In this document: piece by piece, positions 50,867 to 63,509 of the stretch | Position numbering within the stretch: the first letter of the stretch is position 1 | How the letters are laid out: each line of letters begins with the position of its first letter | Origin: Isoetes taiwanensis | Taxonomy: Eukaryota > Streptophyta > Lycopodiopsida > Isoetales > Isoetaceae | Assembly (NCBI GenBank): GCA_021234155.1 | Contig: JAJEKV010000299.1 | Location: 310,556 to 374,555 of the forward strand | DNA length: 64,000 nt | Direction: 5' to 3' | Made by a program: the position numbers and the translations under genes | Notes under the pieces: model-generated | The model's database searches: none | Told to the model about the DNA's origin: nothing | Seen by the model: the letters and a program-made list of their open reading frames with translations, nothing else

Positions 50867-51936
50867 ATGAAAGTGATATCCTGGAATTTAAGGGGAATCA
50901 AGGGGGTAGAGTACTTGCAGCAATTAGGTCCATGGCGGCTGACATCATCCTTATCCAGGAACATAGACTACCTGATTTTGAGGCTAGCTCTCTAGGTACC
51001 TGGATAGAAGGACAATATGATTCATTTACCTGCCCAGCCTCAGGTACAAAGGGTGGTACTGCTTTACTTTGGAAAGGACAAAGGGTTGTATACCAGCATA
51101 AGGGCACAAATGGTAGGTGGCAGGCAGTAGTCTTTGAAACACAGGGCACTAGGTGGGGCCTACTCAATATCTATGCCTCTAACAAACCTGCAGAGAGGGC
51201 CACATTATGGAAAGAATTAGAGATTTGGATCACCAGGCAGGAGGTTGAAAACTGGCTTCTGGGGGGAGACCTAAATATGACCGATATATGGGACCAAAAA
51301 ATTGGCCTCCACAGGAATCTCTCTAAGGAGGAGAGTGCAGCATGGAACTCTCTTCTTGACAATGTGGGCTTTATCTTGGTTCCACCTTCAAACACATCCT
51401 TTTCTTGGTCCAATAAGCAGAAAGGGCATGATCGAGTCTATTGTTTGCTAGACAGGTTTTATCTAGCCAACAAATCAGCTAGCTTGTTGGATAGATGTTT
51501 TGTAGAAGGGGATTTGGCCTTCACCCAATCTGACCACGTCCCACAAAAGCTTACTTTTGAGGATGCCCCTTCTGCTAGAAGAATGGGAAATGTACCTTTC
51601 AAATTCAATACCTCATTACTTGGCAAGTCCTCCTTTTGTGACCCCTTTCGAGCCTTTCTTGTCTCACGTCAACAAGAGAATGGGATACCAAGTATGAAGG
51701 CCTGGGTTCAGGGGATTAGAGAGATCAAGAGTTGGATCAAGAAGTGGGGCAGGGATAGAGCAATGGAGTTTAGAAGAGCCAAAAATAATGTATATGATCA
51801 GCTCAGAGTCACTAAACAAGAACTTCTCTTGGACCCTTTCAATACTTCTCTCCACTCACTGGAGGCAGATCTTGAAGGCAGAGCAAAGGCTATTGAAGAG
51901 AAAAAGCGGAGGAGCTGCGGTAAGATCCAAAACTAA
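50867..51936 (+). pseudogene. LINE-B ORF2 endonuclease domain
   Basis: Start MKVISWNLRGIKGVEYLQQL at 50,867, one frameshift near 50,925, then open to 51,936: ADIILIQEHRLPDFEASSLG (catalytic Glu), GRWQAVVFETQ, LLGGDLNMTDIWDQK, RVYCLLDRFYLAN and TQSDHVPQKL with the SDH triad intact. All catalytic residues are present, unlike LINE-A. A helical linker (IREIKSWIKKWGRDRAMEFR) follows into RT. Confidence 0.85.
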
Positions 51937-53583
51937 ATGGTATCTGAGGAGACCATGAGAACTCAAGCACTTTTTAGACTTCTTGAGGCTTCGGTTGGCT
52001 GAGAATGGTATTACTTCCATTATTGATGACCAACAAAACAAGATTGACTCATCGATGGGATCGGGTTAGTATGTGAGGGATAGCTTTCGGAGAATATGTT
52101 CAAGGAGGACCCTCTCCCCTGTGATTCCTTTGCTTCAAAGTTGGTTGGCAAAAATACAATGGGGGGTCGAAATTTCGCAAAATGATAACAGAAGCTTAAC
52201 ATGTGAATTAAGGGATGATGAAATCTTCAGAACTCTCTCTTCACTTGCTTGAGGTAAATCCACGGCCCCGATGGGTTCCCCAAAGTTTTTTTGTGGAATT
52301 TTTGGGACCTTCTTGGGCTTTGCATTTATCGAGAAAGCGATAAAGGGGCACTGGGACGCTCACTATCTACATCCTGCCCTCTCTGCAGGCTTCATCTCCT
52401 TAGTCCCTAAGGTTGCTCGACCACAAAGGCTAAACGAATGGAGACCAATTGCCTTGATGAATGTGATATATAAGGTCATCATAAAAGTAATCGCCAACCG
52501 ATTGAAACCTATCCTTGGTAAAGTTATTGGGAATGAGCAAACAACATTTTTACCAGGGAGGCACATCTTGGATAACTTCATTGCAGCAAGAGAAGACCTT
52601 TGGTGTAAGCTTTCCAAACAGAATTGTGTTTTTGTTAATATGGACTTTAAGTAAAGCTTACGATACCCGCCGTTGGAGGGTCTACAAGATATCATGTTAC
52701 ATATGGGCTTTAGTGCCTCATTCGTTGAACTATCGTTGGGCTGAACAAGCTTGCCTCGACTTGGTTCTTATCAATGGGCAGCCCTCTGGCCTGTTTGATC
52801 TGAGAAAGGGAATTCGACAAGGATGCCCCCTGGCACCCTACCTATTCCTAATCATGGCCAATTTTCTTACCAGATTGATGGAGTTTAAAGTCTTGGAGGG
52901 CACTCTCAGGGGCTTCAACTTAGGAATCTCGGGATAAACTTACGATCATGCAATATCACGAGATGATACATTCATCTTCCTTAGATTTGGCGACTCAGTT
53001 TTGAGTCCTTTCATGAAGTACTAAATGTTTTTGGAAAAATATCAGGGATAGAGCTCAATGTATCAAAATGTGCTGTTATCGGCCCTTTGAGGAGGATGTT
53101 GATCCAAGAGTGAAAAATCTTGGCTTTCGAGTGCTTAGGGATGAGGCTACTAAACTCTTTGGCCTACCTTTAGTCCTCTCTTCAAACCTAAAAGGTTTAT
53201 GGTCACCTATTTTGGATCACACGAGGAAGAAAAATCAATCTATGGTCGACCAAAGGATCTATCTATTCTTTGGAAGGATAGCGATTGGCTACCAAAAAGT
53301 ACATTCTAGCTGCCTCCGTGTTTATTACTCCTCGGCTATTGTGGCCCGGAGAGGCATCTACCATCAAATCCAGTCCATTATCAGGAAATTCATATGGAAA
53401 GGAGGAATGCATAAAGTGGCCTGGTCAGAAATGTGTCTCGGTATGGATGATGGTGGAATGGGATGCAAAGATCTGACAACCCAAGCACACATTTTAGGCT
53501 GGAAGATATGTTTGGAGGGCTTTGCATGGTATCTCCTCCCAGCTCTACACTTTGTTGCATCTGCGGCCCCATTTGTACACTAA
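51937..53583 (+). pseudogene. LINE-B ORF2 reverse transcriptase, frameshifted, active site altered
   Basis: Blocks in order: PALSAGFISLVPKVARPQRL, EWRPIALMNVIYKVIIKVIA, TTFLPGRHILDNFIAA, NCVFVNMDF (stop, then SKAYD in the next frame), RKGIRQGCPLAPYLFLIMAN and the active-site position reading SRDDTFIF where YADD is expected. Then ISGIELNVSKCAVIG and FGLPLVLSSNLKGLWSPIL. At least five frame changes. The region before 52,271 that should hold the first RT motifs is badly degraded. Confidence 0.8.
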
Positions 53584-55474
53584 AAGGTAAGCCATCTCTA
53601 CCAGAGTGATGAAATGGGTTCCTTTTTCTTTAGTTATAAAATTGCTTGGTAGCATCTCCCGTCATGCATAAGATACTTGAAGCTTGGCTGGAAGTTCAAA
53701 ATCTATTTGAGCCCATGGATATACCCAGAGAGGCTGGTAAGATGAGCATTTTTTGGAACACAAAGGTTTGGTCAAGAAACAACGTCCCTCTAGCTCTACA
53801 CACCCAGTATATTCATTAAGTGGAGCGGTCGGGCTTTACGGGTTGGAGCATTTGTGGGATGGTGAGAGGTGGCTCTCTTGGTCCCGCTTTAAGCATAGGG
53901 TACATAATGTTGGGGAAGGAGATAGAAAGATCTTTGGAGAACTTCGACGTACCTTGGTAGGCCTCTCAGGTAAGGATGGCCCAAGTGACCGATGGAGCTG
54001 CAAGCAGGAAGAGAAATATGTGGTCAGCACTCTCTACAATCTTCTTTGTTCGCGCCCTCCGCTAAAGGCTGCTGGCAAATTGGGCATTGATGGTATTCAA
54101 GCTAAACAGTTACTAGTCAAATCATGGTCAACTTTATGCTAAAAAAGGTTACAAGTTTTTAGATGGATAGCATTACAAGGGGGACTGAGGCCGAAATCAC
54201 ACTACTGGCCAAACTCAAAAAATAAAAATAAAGAGCCAACAAAAATATGCCATGTGGACTTCTGGCAGCCAACCTATATCACACCTAGGGTGCCAAAACT
54301 CCAGTCAGCATTTAGGCACCCTATAATTTTTGGACGGGGGATCTCGCCTGCCAAAACTTCTGGCGGGCAGCCAGATCATCGATGTTTTCCACGTCCTCCT
54401 ACCTTCCATGATGCAAGCAAAAACTGTGTTTTCTGATCACCAGTATGGACGATTTGGCTACGAATCTTGTTGATACCTTCTGCAATCTGGTGAAGAATCG
54501 CGCCCTTTGTTTCTTATTGCTAGAATATGCAAGATTTGGGTATGAAGAGTCACGAGAGGTCATTCATGTTCCCCGTTTTGTGGCTTTCAATGCTTAAGGA
54601 TATCGCAAATTACGGTTGAGAGTTTAAGCGAGAGAATGGGTTTCGGCGGCAATCTCAATCGGCGACAATCTCGGTTCGCGGAAGAATCAATCTCGGTTTG
54701 GTAGCAATCTCACCGCGGAGAATCGGTTCGAGAGAATCGATTCGGAGAAAAAAATCATACATGATACTGCCGGTTGTGATCTGATTCGGCATCGATTAGG
54801 CATGAATCGGATTCGGCATCGCGATTGTGATCATGAGAACTTTGAGCAATTCGAGCGATTTGGGCGATTTGGATTCAAAGATAGAATCATAGAAATGGCG
54901 TGTCATATATTTTTATTTTGGGCTCTGCCAAAGTGCGATATAGCATGGCGGCCGAGCTGTATCGATGCGCCCAATGCGCTATTCTTGCCCGTATTTCTTT
55001 GGTTTTTGTAGTGTGATTTAAGCCACGAATACTATGGTAAGACTACATCAAAGGGGATGCTCCTAAGCGATAGGTGCCCTCTTGGTTGCAACAGCATGAA
55101 ACCCTCTCACACTTGTTCTTACGTCGGCGTCCGGACCTTTTTGGGAATTTGTGGGCGCCTCGATTGGTGTTAGTGTGCTACAATGGCGGATATCTTTGGT
55201 GGCCACCGATGGGGAAATAATTTCAGCATCCCTTGTCAATATAGCTATGTGGACAATATGGAAGCATCGATGTGGAATTGCTCTGGGTGGGCAACAATTC
55301 TCTTTAGATAAGATGAAAAATGTCTTCAATATGGAGGTGGCCCTTATGGCTCTATCTCATCATCGAAAATTTGGTTGCAAATACAACAAAGCTCTGAACA
55401 AGATTGGAAAAATACAAGGTTTCTACATATTCTTCAAATGTCATTGGTTATCGAGGGGCCGAACATGGTCTTGA
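53584..55474 (+). pseudogene. LINE-B ORF2 C-terminal region, split by a DNA element
   Basis: 53,753-54,142 reads HLWDGERWLSWSRFKHRVHN and QEEKYVVSTLYNLLCSRPPL; the frame near 54,150 gives FRWIALQGGLRPK. The TIR element intervenes, and beyond it come EYYGKTTSKGMLLSDRCPLG and CNSMKPSH, the zinc-binding end, then NIAMWTIWKHRCGIALGGQQ (55,151-55,474). The equivalent LINE-A segment is continuous, which shows that the DNA element was inserted into the zf-RVT coding region. Confidence 0.75.
54190..55023. mobile_element. Non-autonomous TIR DNA transposon inside LINE-B
   Basis: aaatcacactac (54,194-54,205) is the exact reverse complement of gtagtgtgattt (55,008-55,019), with looser pairing beyond (ccaaac against ggtttttg). 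Length is about 830 bp. No transposase is coded. The termini contain CACTAC, so it could be CACTA-like, but a clean 3-bp target duplication is not visible, and hAT or Mutator-like origin is not excluded. The interior has repeated aatctc and gattcgg phrases near 54,650-54,800. Confidence 0.65.
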
Positions 55475-55587
55475 GCTACAAAGGCCAAATCTTGAATGAT
55501 GCTCTCTAATACTCCCATACAAAGGGAAAGCGTATTTAATATATTATATTAATATATCATACTCTTACCCTCAAAAAAAAAAAAAAG

Positions 55588-55598
55588 TTATTATCATA
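55588..55598. repeat. Right target-site duplication of LINE-B
   Basis: ttattatcata, matching 46,184-46,194. Eleven bases is a usual length for plant L1 insertions. Confidence 0.7.
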
Positions 55599-57949
55599 TC
55601 ATCTTCGAGAAAGACTATTTATCCCCATCAAGCTATTTTGAAGATCAAGATTATATGATTAGTGCTTTTGTATCCAAGTTCTTTCAAGAATTCAAGTATC
55701 TAAGAAGTTGTACAGGTCTTTTGAGTTATTATGGATGGCATGATGGATGTGACTGACCTAAAATAGGTAACATCACGTAACCAATCTAAGTTATTAGAAT
55801 CTGAGTTATAGAGAGGGGGATAGAATGCCGGACCAAGGCAAAAGAGCAAAAGAATACAACTTGACTGGATGGGACTTTTGCGCCTTTGAAGTGATGCCAA
55901 ATAAAAAATTGGTCTTTAATTTTTTTGTGGAAGATTTTGAAGATGTTTGAAGAACTGAAGATATATTTGGATGATGGATTTTATTAAGTTGCAACGTTAT
56001 TTTTATGCACCAACTTTAAACGAGTTGGATGTTTGGAAGACTACGTTTTGAAGATCTAGAATTCATTGGAACGATAAATATGCTTACTTGGGCAGGCGCA
56101 CACTAAATTATAATATTTGATATATGTCTCAAAATATTTCTGTTGAAATTGGAGAATATATTACAATTATTGGATGTTTTATGATGTAGGCACTTGTATT
56201 TAGGGTTGAAGGAGTATTAAAGCCTTTCCAATGTTTGGATGATGAGATGGCATGATATGAAAGAGCATGTTAGTTATTGAAGATTTAAGGGTGGAGATTT
56301 ATCTGGAGATGAAGCGCTAAGATTGGAGGATGAAGTTTCAAGTGAGGATACATCTCCTTGTGCTTGGAAGGAGATTGTCTGTTGTGAAAAAGTGTTCTTC
56401 TCCATGAAAGAAATAGACAAAGAAGAGGATGATGATCCTCTTGATCTTATGATTTGCAATGTGATGTGATATCTCTCTCTCTCTATATTTTTCTCCATTC
56501 ATTTCCTTTTGTGCTTCATTAGTAGGTTGTCCTCCCCCTCCATAACATTTTGTGCAATTCTAGCCTATCCATGTATCTGCCACATCGTGCAAAATATGAC
56601 ATGGATACTCTCTAAGCTTTGGATTTCTTATTTGCAAATCCTACGGTCTTAGAAATTTGAAAAACTCTTGAAATTAGATTCTCTTATTTTTTCGATCTCG
56701 GGCTATAGAAAATGCTTCGGACGGTGCTCTTTCCCGCCGGGGCTTTGCAAAATTGTCTCTCTTCCTTCGAGATGGGTTTGTCGAGATAGTATTGTAGCCG
56801 CAATATGTCGTCTTAAACATAACACCATGAACTCGGCATACTTCTCCAACATAGATTTGTTTGAATGAAATGGCGGTCTCAAAACCAGGTCTTGTGGCCT
56901 TTTCGGGTATGATTGTTCCTTCCTTCGTGTGCTTTCCTCTACATATCCATTATTCATTTAGAGATCTATTTTGGAGTTCTACTCGGGGTTTTAATCCAAA
57001 GTCACCTCTACCACTATTGAACTAATCTTTGAAACTTCGTTTTAACTCCAAGCATTCTTTGTTTTCTTTTGTAATTCGACATACAAAGAATCCGGATCTT
57101 GTACTTGAAAACCCACTTGTTGATATGGATCATGATGTCTTCCTTCTAGTGCCATGCCAACATGAAGAAAATTCAAACACGTTTCGTCTTTACATGGCTA
57201 TTGTTCTGCAAAACATGAGGTTGTATCCTTAGCAAAGGTTACATATAAAGTGCTCTATCTCCTTTAAATGGGGCAACATAAATTTGTTGAATAAACATGA
57301 AGGCGAGATTTTTAGATAAGAATATTCCTACCAAAGGAAATCACTTCCTCCTTCATTGGTAGTGACAAAAGTAATAAATAGAAGTTCCACACCTTACATG
57401 ACCCGGTGAAGGCCAAACTCTCTCCGCGTGAAGTCTCTGTTGCCCGGTGCCCCTTAGCTCCCACATAGGTTGATGCAAAGGGATGCCTTACCTCTTGTCT
57501 AATTGAGCATCACCTCTAGGCGTAAGTAGCCATCATATTTAAGCAGACACCTAGATCTTTGAATTTTGAGTCTCATGCGAGCAAGAAAACATATATCTAT
57601 CTTGAATATACAATAAGTAGCTTGCACTATCATGTTGCTCTAAATCTTTGCATTAGAACCGGAGAATTAGTCATGTCTTTCTCATAGGCGGCTAATTCTC
57701 GGTAAAATTAAATCTATGCTAATAGTATATTTGTATAATAGCTAAACGAAATATGAAGATGTCAAAGATTCAAAGGCTACGAGGTTAGGACATGTTATAG
57801 CCAATAGACCCATTCGTATTTTCGAGAAAGTCGATTACATATATGGGTGTAAATTTGATAGTGGTACCCCAAAATCATTGAAAGCACCAAGCACCTAAAA
57901 GCACCTAAATTGACGGTGTGAGTTTTTTTTGAGGAGGACATCATTTGCC
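55599..57949. other. Unassigned sequence
   Basis: No gene supported. The minus ORF 56,957-56,703 (RPPFHSNKSMLEKYAEFMVL, RRHIAATILSRQTHLEGRE) reads somewhat like protein but has no recognised motif. A ctctctctctct tract lies near 56,473. About 57,330-57,960 has no ORF of note. Confidence 0.4.
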
Positions 57950-60690
57950 TCGTTTCCCTTGCCGCCCTTTTTTTTCAGCCCCAATTTGAATCCCTGTTTC
58001 GAATCCTCTTCCTAGATCACCAATTCCGTCACACAATCCTTTGATCCGTTCAATTTACAATGGAATGAGCGGTGTAGAAACAAGATTTCATAGACATTCA
58101 TGGACTTTACGGTGAAGGATTGCGGCTGCTTTGAAAGTAAAATGGTTGGAAGAGAATATAGCGGAGATGCACAATGGGCCTCGGTTTGGCAAAGAGGCCC
58201 AAGCAATAAGATGAAAGTTTCCATGATCCGACCTGGGTTCAGAAAAAATTAGACTGATTGTTGAAAACATTATATCAAAGGAAACTATGCCCAAACAATG
58301 AAGTGAAAGCGGTGGCTTATGCTTTTGCATGGGAAAATTATGATCTTGTCATTTCAAACCACGCAAAGCACAAGATCAATTGGGCCTCTTTTGGAGCTCA
58401 AGTTATGAAGTATAGAAATTGCAGGTCTAGGGGAAAGGATGTCCATGTTGCCACTTCTAGCAAAGTTACTTGCTTAGAAAGTTCAAAATTAGACCACTGC
58501 TTTAAAGAGAACTTTTGAATTGATTAAGGGAATTTTGTAAATAAGCTTGAGAATGAAAGGGCAAGCATGTTAGAAGAGGTGCATGCAATTGAGGTTAGTT
58601 TAGGCTGAGAGGCTAAGTCTAATGAAAAATTGATTAATGGAACTTGAAGAGAGCATGAAGAAGGCTGAGGGATTCAAAGACCACAATATATCGAGTTCTT
58701 GGGAGGATTACGATCGAGGAAGGAATTGGAGATGACACTACAAATAGAGACATATTCACATGCTTAGGGGTTAAAACCTTTTCAAGTCTCAGTCTGAAGG
58801 GGCATTTCGAGGAAGAATACCTTGGAAGTGGAGATCAAAGAGAAAGAGGCGGAATTTGAGAACTCAAAGCTAATCTTTCTAATCTTATAGAATTGAAGAA
58901 TATAAGTTGCAATCCATTACGCATCAACACTATCGGCTGAGAAGACTACGAGGGAATCTTGCAACTTTTGCAACCTAAGCGTGTTTGTGGCCTACTTTTC
59001 ATGATAGGTACAAATTGTCTTTGATTTTAAGTTGTGATCATGAGTACCATGTGGTTTGTGCAGCCTTGTTGAAGGAAGGTAAATGCAAGGTATGTGGGGG
59101 TGTAATTCATCGGATTTATTTCTTGAGCTTGGCATGCATGTGATGGCGGAGGAAGGAAATAAAATAGTTGATATGCCTACAGTAGATATACCTACAAATC
59201 AACTTGATTCACTTGTTAGGTCCTCTTCTTCTCTTGAAAACTATGTGCCTATACGGAATTGAAAAAGTCTTTGAAAAGATGCATTGTGTAGTCCTAACTT
59301 GATTAAGGCAAAAGGCTAGAAAAAAGCATCCACGAAGGATATGCAAGTGGCCGGGATAAGCTTGTTGTTGAACATGATGGTGCGAGGATGTAGTAAGGAT
59401 GTACAAATTACCCCTTCGAGAGAGAAAGCGCCAACAAAAGGAAAAGGAAAGATGGAGAGGTTGCAACAAAGAAGGGCAAAAAACATTAAAAGGCAAAGAA
59501 ACCAGGTCAAGAAGAGGAAGTACAATTTTAGAAGGAGGGCATTGGCAAAGGATATGGAATTTGTAAAAGGAAGTTGAGGTTGAATATGAAAAGAATGAAA
59601 ACAATTTGAAGAAAATGAAGAACTAGAAAAGGAAAAGAAAAAGAAAAAGGAAAAGGACAGAAAAGGAGAAAAAGAACTAGAAAAGGAAGACCACAGTACC
59701 AAAATGAATGCAATTATGGAGGTCTTAAGAAGCAATTCAAATTTGTCTATAAAATCTTTGGTTAACTATAAATGTTTGAATGTTCAGGTACAATTGTATT
59801 TCAAGACCAAAATGTTGAACAAATGGTTGATCAAAATGTTGATCAAAATGTTGTGAGTTATTATTATTTTAGTATTTTTAAATTTGTTTTGTGTTTGTGT
59901 TTGTGTTGGTGTTTACTTTATATTTTTGAATGATAGATGTACAGCAAAGTCCTCTTTGAAGAGGAAACTTCTTATTTTAGATGTAAGGACATCTGGTGGA
60001 ACAATCACATGCGTGTGGGACGGCAGATTGTGGATTTCAAAAAACAAAAGCAAGAAATTGGTTGTTTTAAGGCGTCATGCGAGGGGAATTTTCTGCTTGA
60101 CGACAATGGTACACTTTGACATAACAATTTGGTCATCCATGAACAAGGTTAATGTAAATGAAGTTGTGGATGTCATAGCACCGGTTATTAGACATGACTT
60201 TGTATTTATTTGGGATCCGGACCCATTGCTTAGAGATGCCTTTCAAGTGGCCAATCCGATCCCGAAAAACCATTGTACTTAAAACCTTTATCTGCCGTTT
60301 TTAGTGAATACCCACAATATGAGAGCAATTGCATATTGTTGGATGATAGTCATTCATAAAACATTTGCCTCTCCACCTTTCACATCTCTTTTGATTCGGA
60401 CTTTAATTTGGATCACGGATGATTATGTATTGGACCAATCCACACGATTACTTAAGGATGTGGCAATGGTTGATGATTTCTCTAACAGTCTAAAAAGGAG
60501 CATTGTAGGTGGATCGATTACCTGAGAGGATGCTCGAGAATTCTAGAAACAATGTCGAGTTTGAATTGGGAAAGGAAACCCTTTGAAATGGTAAAACAAT
60601 ATTACAAAAGGTCGGCTACAATGGTTAAAGGGAGACCTTTCATGCCGGAGAGAGAGATAGAATGTAGAAGTTGATTTCGAGGATTGAGGT
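57950..60690 (+). pseudogene. Degraded gene: coiled coil, RING-like motif, Lys/Glu-rich linker, FCP1/NIF-type phosphatase domain
   Basis: Plus-strand pieces in changing frames. 58,090-58,510: VKDCGCFESKMVGREYSGDA, then AVAYAFAWENYDLVISNHAK and INWASFGAQVMKYRN. About 58,520-58,930: Glu/Lys-rich helix-like sequence. About 58,955-59,100: SCNFCNLS, then ILSCDHEYHVVCAALLKE with KCKVCGG, a C2..CxHxxHxxC..CxxC arrangement like a RING-H2 finger. 59,400-59,720: very basic then Lys/Glu-rich. About 59,850-59,937: a short intron is likely (GTGAGT donor, tgatag acceptor). 59,938-60,540: FCP1-like fold, with LKRKLLILDVR (second catalytic Asp absent), FDITIWSSMN, FVFIWDPDP and, in another frame, YESNCILLDDS. 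The family (NLI-interacting factor-like, HAD superfamily) dephosphorylates proteins; this copy looks catalytically dead and is broken at least four times. Confidence 0.5.
59938..60540 (+). pseudogene. FCP1/NIF-like domain (detail of the preceding gene)
   Basis: The order LILDV-x, VVLRRHARGIF (equivalent of VRPG-x-xxFL), FDITIWSS, VVDVI, FIWD, then KPL-SxVFxEYP, ILLDDS and a final DDFSNSL matches the layout of plant FCP1-like proteins, where the first motif is DxN rather than DxDx[TV] in some subfamilies. A stop after NHCT (60,280) and a frame change split it. The match rests on motif order read by eye. Confidence 0.55.
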
Positions 60691-61299
60691 TAAGTTGAGA
60701 CTAGATTCATGCAGGGTTCACGAGGTTATATATTAAAATAGTAAAGACTTATATATAACTCGGGCAGACATGCCACAATTTTGTACATGTTATACATGCT
60801 TGATTGATGTATCTGGGGAACATAAATACATGATTTTCATGTTACAATTACATTGATATTTTTTGTGTGAGTGCTTTTGCTTTAATAGTCAAACTATGAA
60901 TAGTAATTGAGTCAATACCATATGGACAGTATTTAAGATGAGTTTGACCATAGAATTTAAGCTGAGTTTGGGAGGCTACATATAATCTGTTGGCAAGTGT
61001 CTTCAGCCATAGTATACAACATACCATCCTCTTCATCTGCAATCATTTCAAAGTTAGCTAATCTTACAAGGTGGCTATACACACTAGCCACAGGCTGGTC
61101 ATCCGGTAGCTCAAATTTGAGACCACCCACTGTTTATAGTAATATCACGGAGACAATATGATTCAACTCCAAATACATTTCCCCCATCCATCCACATAAT
61201 ACTCAAGCAAAGTGTTCTTTGTACGTACTTCAATACATAAAAATCAACCCCCCTCTTCATTACCTTCCCTGCATTGACTTGACAAAATTATCTCCAACC
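60691..61299. other. Spacer, no gene seen
   Basis: AT-rich; the only ORF (60,848-61,042 minus) is unremarkable. Confidence 0.4.
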
Positions 61300-62462
61300 T
61301 CTACCATAGAACTAGCTATGTCATAGTCTTCCTCATCTTCCTCTTCTTCATGTTCATCTTCTATCGCAAGTCTTCATCGATGCTTTATTAGCATCATTAG
61401 TTGCTTTAATCTCCTTGGTTTTAGTTGATGGTTTCCCAACCACCAATCGCATTGACTTAGGTGGTGCGAGGTCCCATTGGAATTGAACACAATTCTCCCG
61501 AAGCATGAGAGAGGTCTATAAGCTACCTTTAGAGTGTTGTCCTTGTCACATGGTCTTATGCAATGGAGTTGTGTAGTTCCTTTCAAAGTGTGACGATCAA
61601 ATCTCTCCGGATCTATCTATTTTTTGAGGGATCAATTTCCTAGAAATGCACGCACAAGTGCTTAGTCTTTGTAAGTGCTTTCGAGTCTTTGAAAGCAGGT
61701 TGAAGAATATCGATATCAAAAATAAAAAAAAAGACAATCTTGATTTAGTCTTGGGAAATATCATGTTTACATACAATTTATATATTCATGCCCTTAATTT
61801 CTAAGTGCTTAAGTGCTTTAAGTGCTTAAGTGCTTTAAGTATACAAAAGGAAAAACGTAAAAGTATACCTTGTTATGTCATTATCGATTGGGATTGTTGT
61901 TGAAATTACCACCTAAGAAATGCAACCACCTCCTTTGCACCTTTGTAATTTCTTTCCATCATATTTCATCGTTTCCTTTGTTAGAATCCTCTTGATGGCG
62001 ACTCGGCACCATCATGCTCACCTTTTCCATGTGAGCTAGCAAAAAAATTCGAGGAGAATATCCTTTTGAAGATGTTTGTGAAACCTACCAAGGAAGTAAA
62101 ATGGTCTTTCGGGACTTAAAGCAGTGAAGAACGACCATCACTCCGGAAACATGTTTGTTATAGTTAATTCCATAGATTTTTTAGCCAATGCATGATTTTT
62201 GGAACAATCTTTGGACAAACTCGGTATCATGAGTTTTGTCATCAGCGATATAGAAGTGAGTCTCCTTCACAATTCCTTTCAATGAGTTTTTCTTTTTCTC
62301 TTTTCGCGACATTTTTCTTTTTAATCTCTTTGTCATCTTCTTCCTTCTTACGTCTTGCTTATGCCTCGATTTTCTCATTCTTCTATAAGTGATGTGTACA
62401 AGAATGGAGACGTCGATATGCCAATGGCGAGGATTGAGCTTCTTATTGGATTTTAAATCCAT
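61300..62462 (-). pseudogene. Minus-strand coding remnant, charged
   Basis: 62,462-62,181 minus gives a Lys/Arg-rich tract (RRMRKSRHKQDVRRKKMTKR) followed by ETHFYIADDKTHDTEFVQRL. 61,586-61,374 gives CIRPCDKDNTLKVAYRPLSC, then a Lys/Leu-rich end. An acidic run (ctcatcttcctcttcttcat read in reverse) lies near 61,330-61,360. These could be pieces of one gene, but intervening sequence is unassigned. Family unknown. Confidence 0.3.
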
Positions 62463-62942
62463 AATTCTCTACCAAAATCTATACGAGAGACAATAGTATT
62501 ATCATCACGCAAATGCTATCAAACATTGCCTAAATTGTTTTGCTTGCCAATGAGCTCAGCAATTATGTGGAACAAATGTCTTGAGTTTTAGTTGCATCTT
62601 TGATTGAATTCAAAAGGAGAACCGATTTTGTATATCAATCTTGTAACCTTTGAAGGTTTCTTTTTGACCCTAGTTTTCTTGTTACGTACTTCTTAACACT
62701 TGAGAAGAGGGATAAAGCTTTAATTTACCTCTACACTAACACACATAAACCTGATTAAAATCTAAACTACTTTTACCGTTCAAACACTTTCCAATTAACA
62801 TCATGCTTATTATTCTTAACCTTCTCTACGGGGGCATGTTGGCAGCCTACATTAAAACAATAAATATGTTAAAATCAAGGCAATCAAAGTGGAAATTGCG
62901 GGGAACACTTTGCCTCTTCAAACCACACTTTGTACATATGCA
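62463..62942. other. Unassigned sequence between minus-strand remnants
   Basis: No supported feature; a tcttaaccttctctacgggg segment near 62,815 may be intron border sequence. Confidence 0.35.
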
Positions 62943-63269
62943 TTAGGCATGCATGCTTGTGCCATTCATCATTCTCATCCTTAAGCACACAATTTGTCTC
63001 CAATAATCACTAGTTGATTTGATTGTGTTTTTCTTTAGCAATACATGTTGGACTGAACCACAAATTACGCACTTACACTTGCAATCTTTGTGTACACCAT
63101 AAGGATCAGTCCTCATGTTATTTATGGCTGCCATAGCAAACTCAAGATGCGAGATGGTATTGGCAACAACATGTTTCTCTTTCTTAAGCCTCCTAATATG
63201 GCTTGGTTTCAATCTTTCAAAAGTCTGTTGGGATATCTTCATATCGGGGATGTTCCTTTCAAAAAGCAA
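62943..63269 (-). pseudogene. Minus-strand remnant with Cys-rich motif
   Basis: 108 codons: ERLKPSHIRRLKKEKHVVAN, TISHLEFAMAAINNMRTDPY, then GVHKDCKCKCVICGSVQHVL and IVCLRMRMMN. The CKCKCVICG cluster suggests a metal-binding module, and another CICTKCG lies just downstream in frame after a stop (about 62,930). Reads like a real protein; family not recognised. Confidence 0.4.
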
Positions 63270-63509
63270 AGGTATAGTTGCAAGACAAAAAAAAAAAAAA
63301 AATTAGATTTCAGAACCATGTAAGAAATATAGAAACTAAAAAAACATGAGAATAACAAATAAATGGTTCAAGGAATACTGTGTCACTTCTAGCAAATGTA
63401 TTGGATGATCAATTTTCTCACCACTCTCGGGTTACATGCTTTTCTAACATGTTTTTAATAGATTTGACTTCGTGTATTCTCATGTGCAAAACCTTCTCCA
63501 CGGCATTTA

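Larger units (their letters stand above)
46195..55587 (+). mobile_element. LINE-B: L1-type LINE with three upstream ORFs, bounded by target duplication
   Basis: Order on the plus strand: three related small ORFs, ORF1 with a canonical zinc knuckle, a repetitive ORF region, ORF2 endonuclease, RT and zf-RVT, then a 14-A tail at 55,573-55,586. The direct repeat ttattatcata flanks it (46,184-46,194 and 55,588-55,598), which supports full length of about 9.4 kb including a TIR DNA element of about 0.8 kb at 54,190-55,023. ORF2 is heavily frameshifted and the RT active site is altered, so it is older and more decayed than LINE-A. Confidence 0.85.

Noticed and set aside
59209-59735. Minus ORFs rich in Phe/Ser
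   Set aside because: Antisense of the Lys/Glu-rich plus-strand linker, a common artefact.
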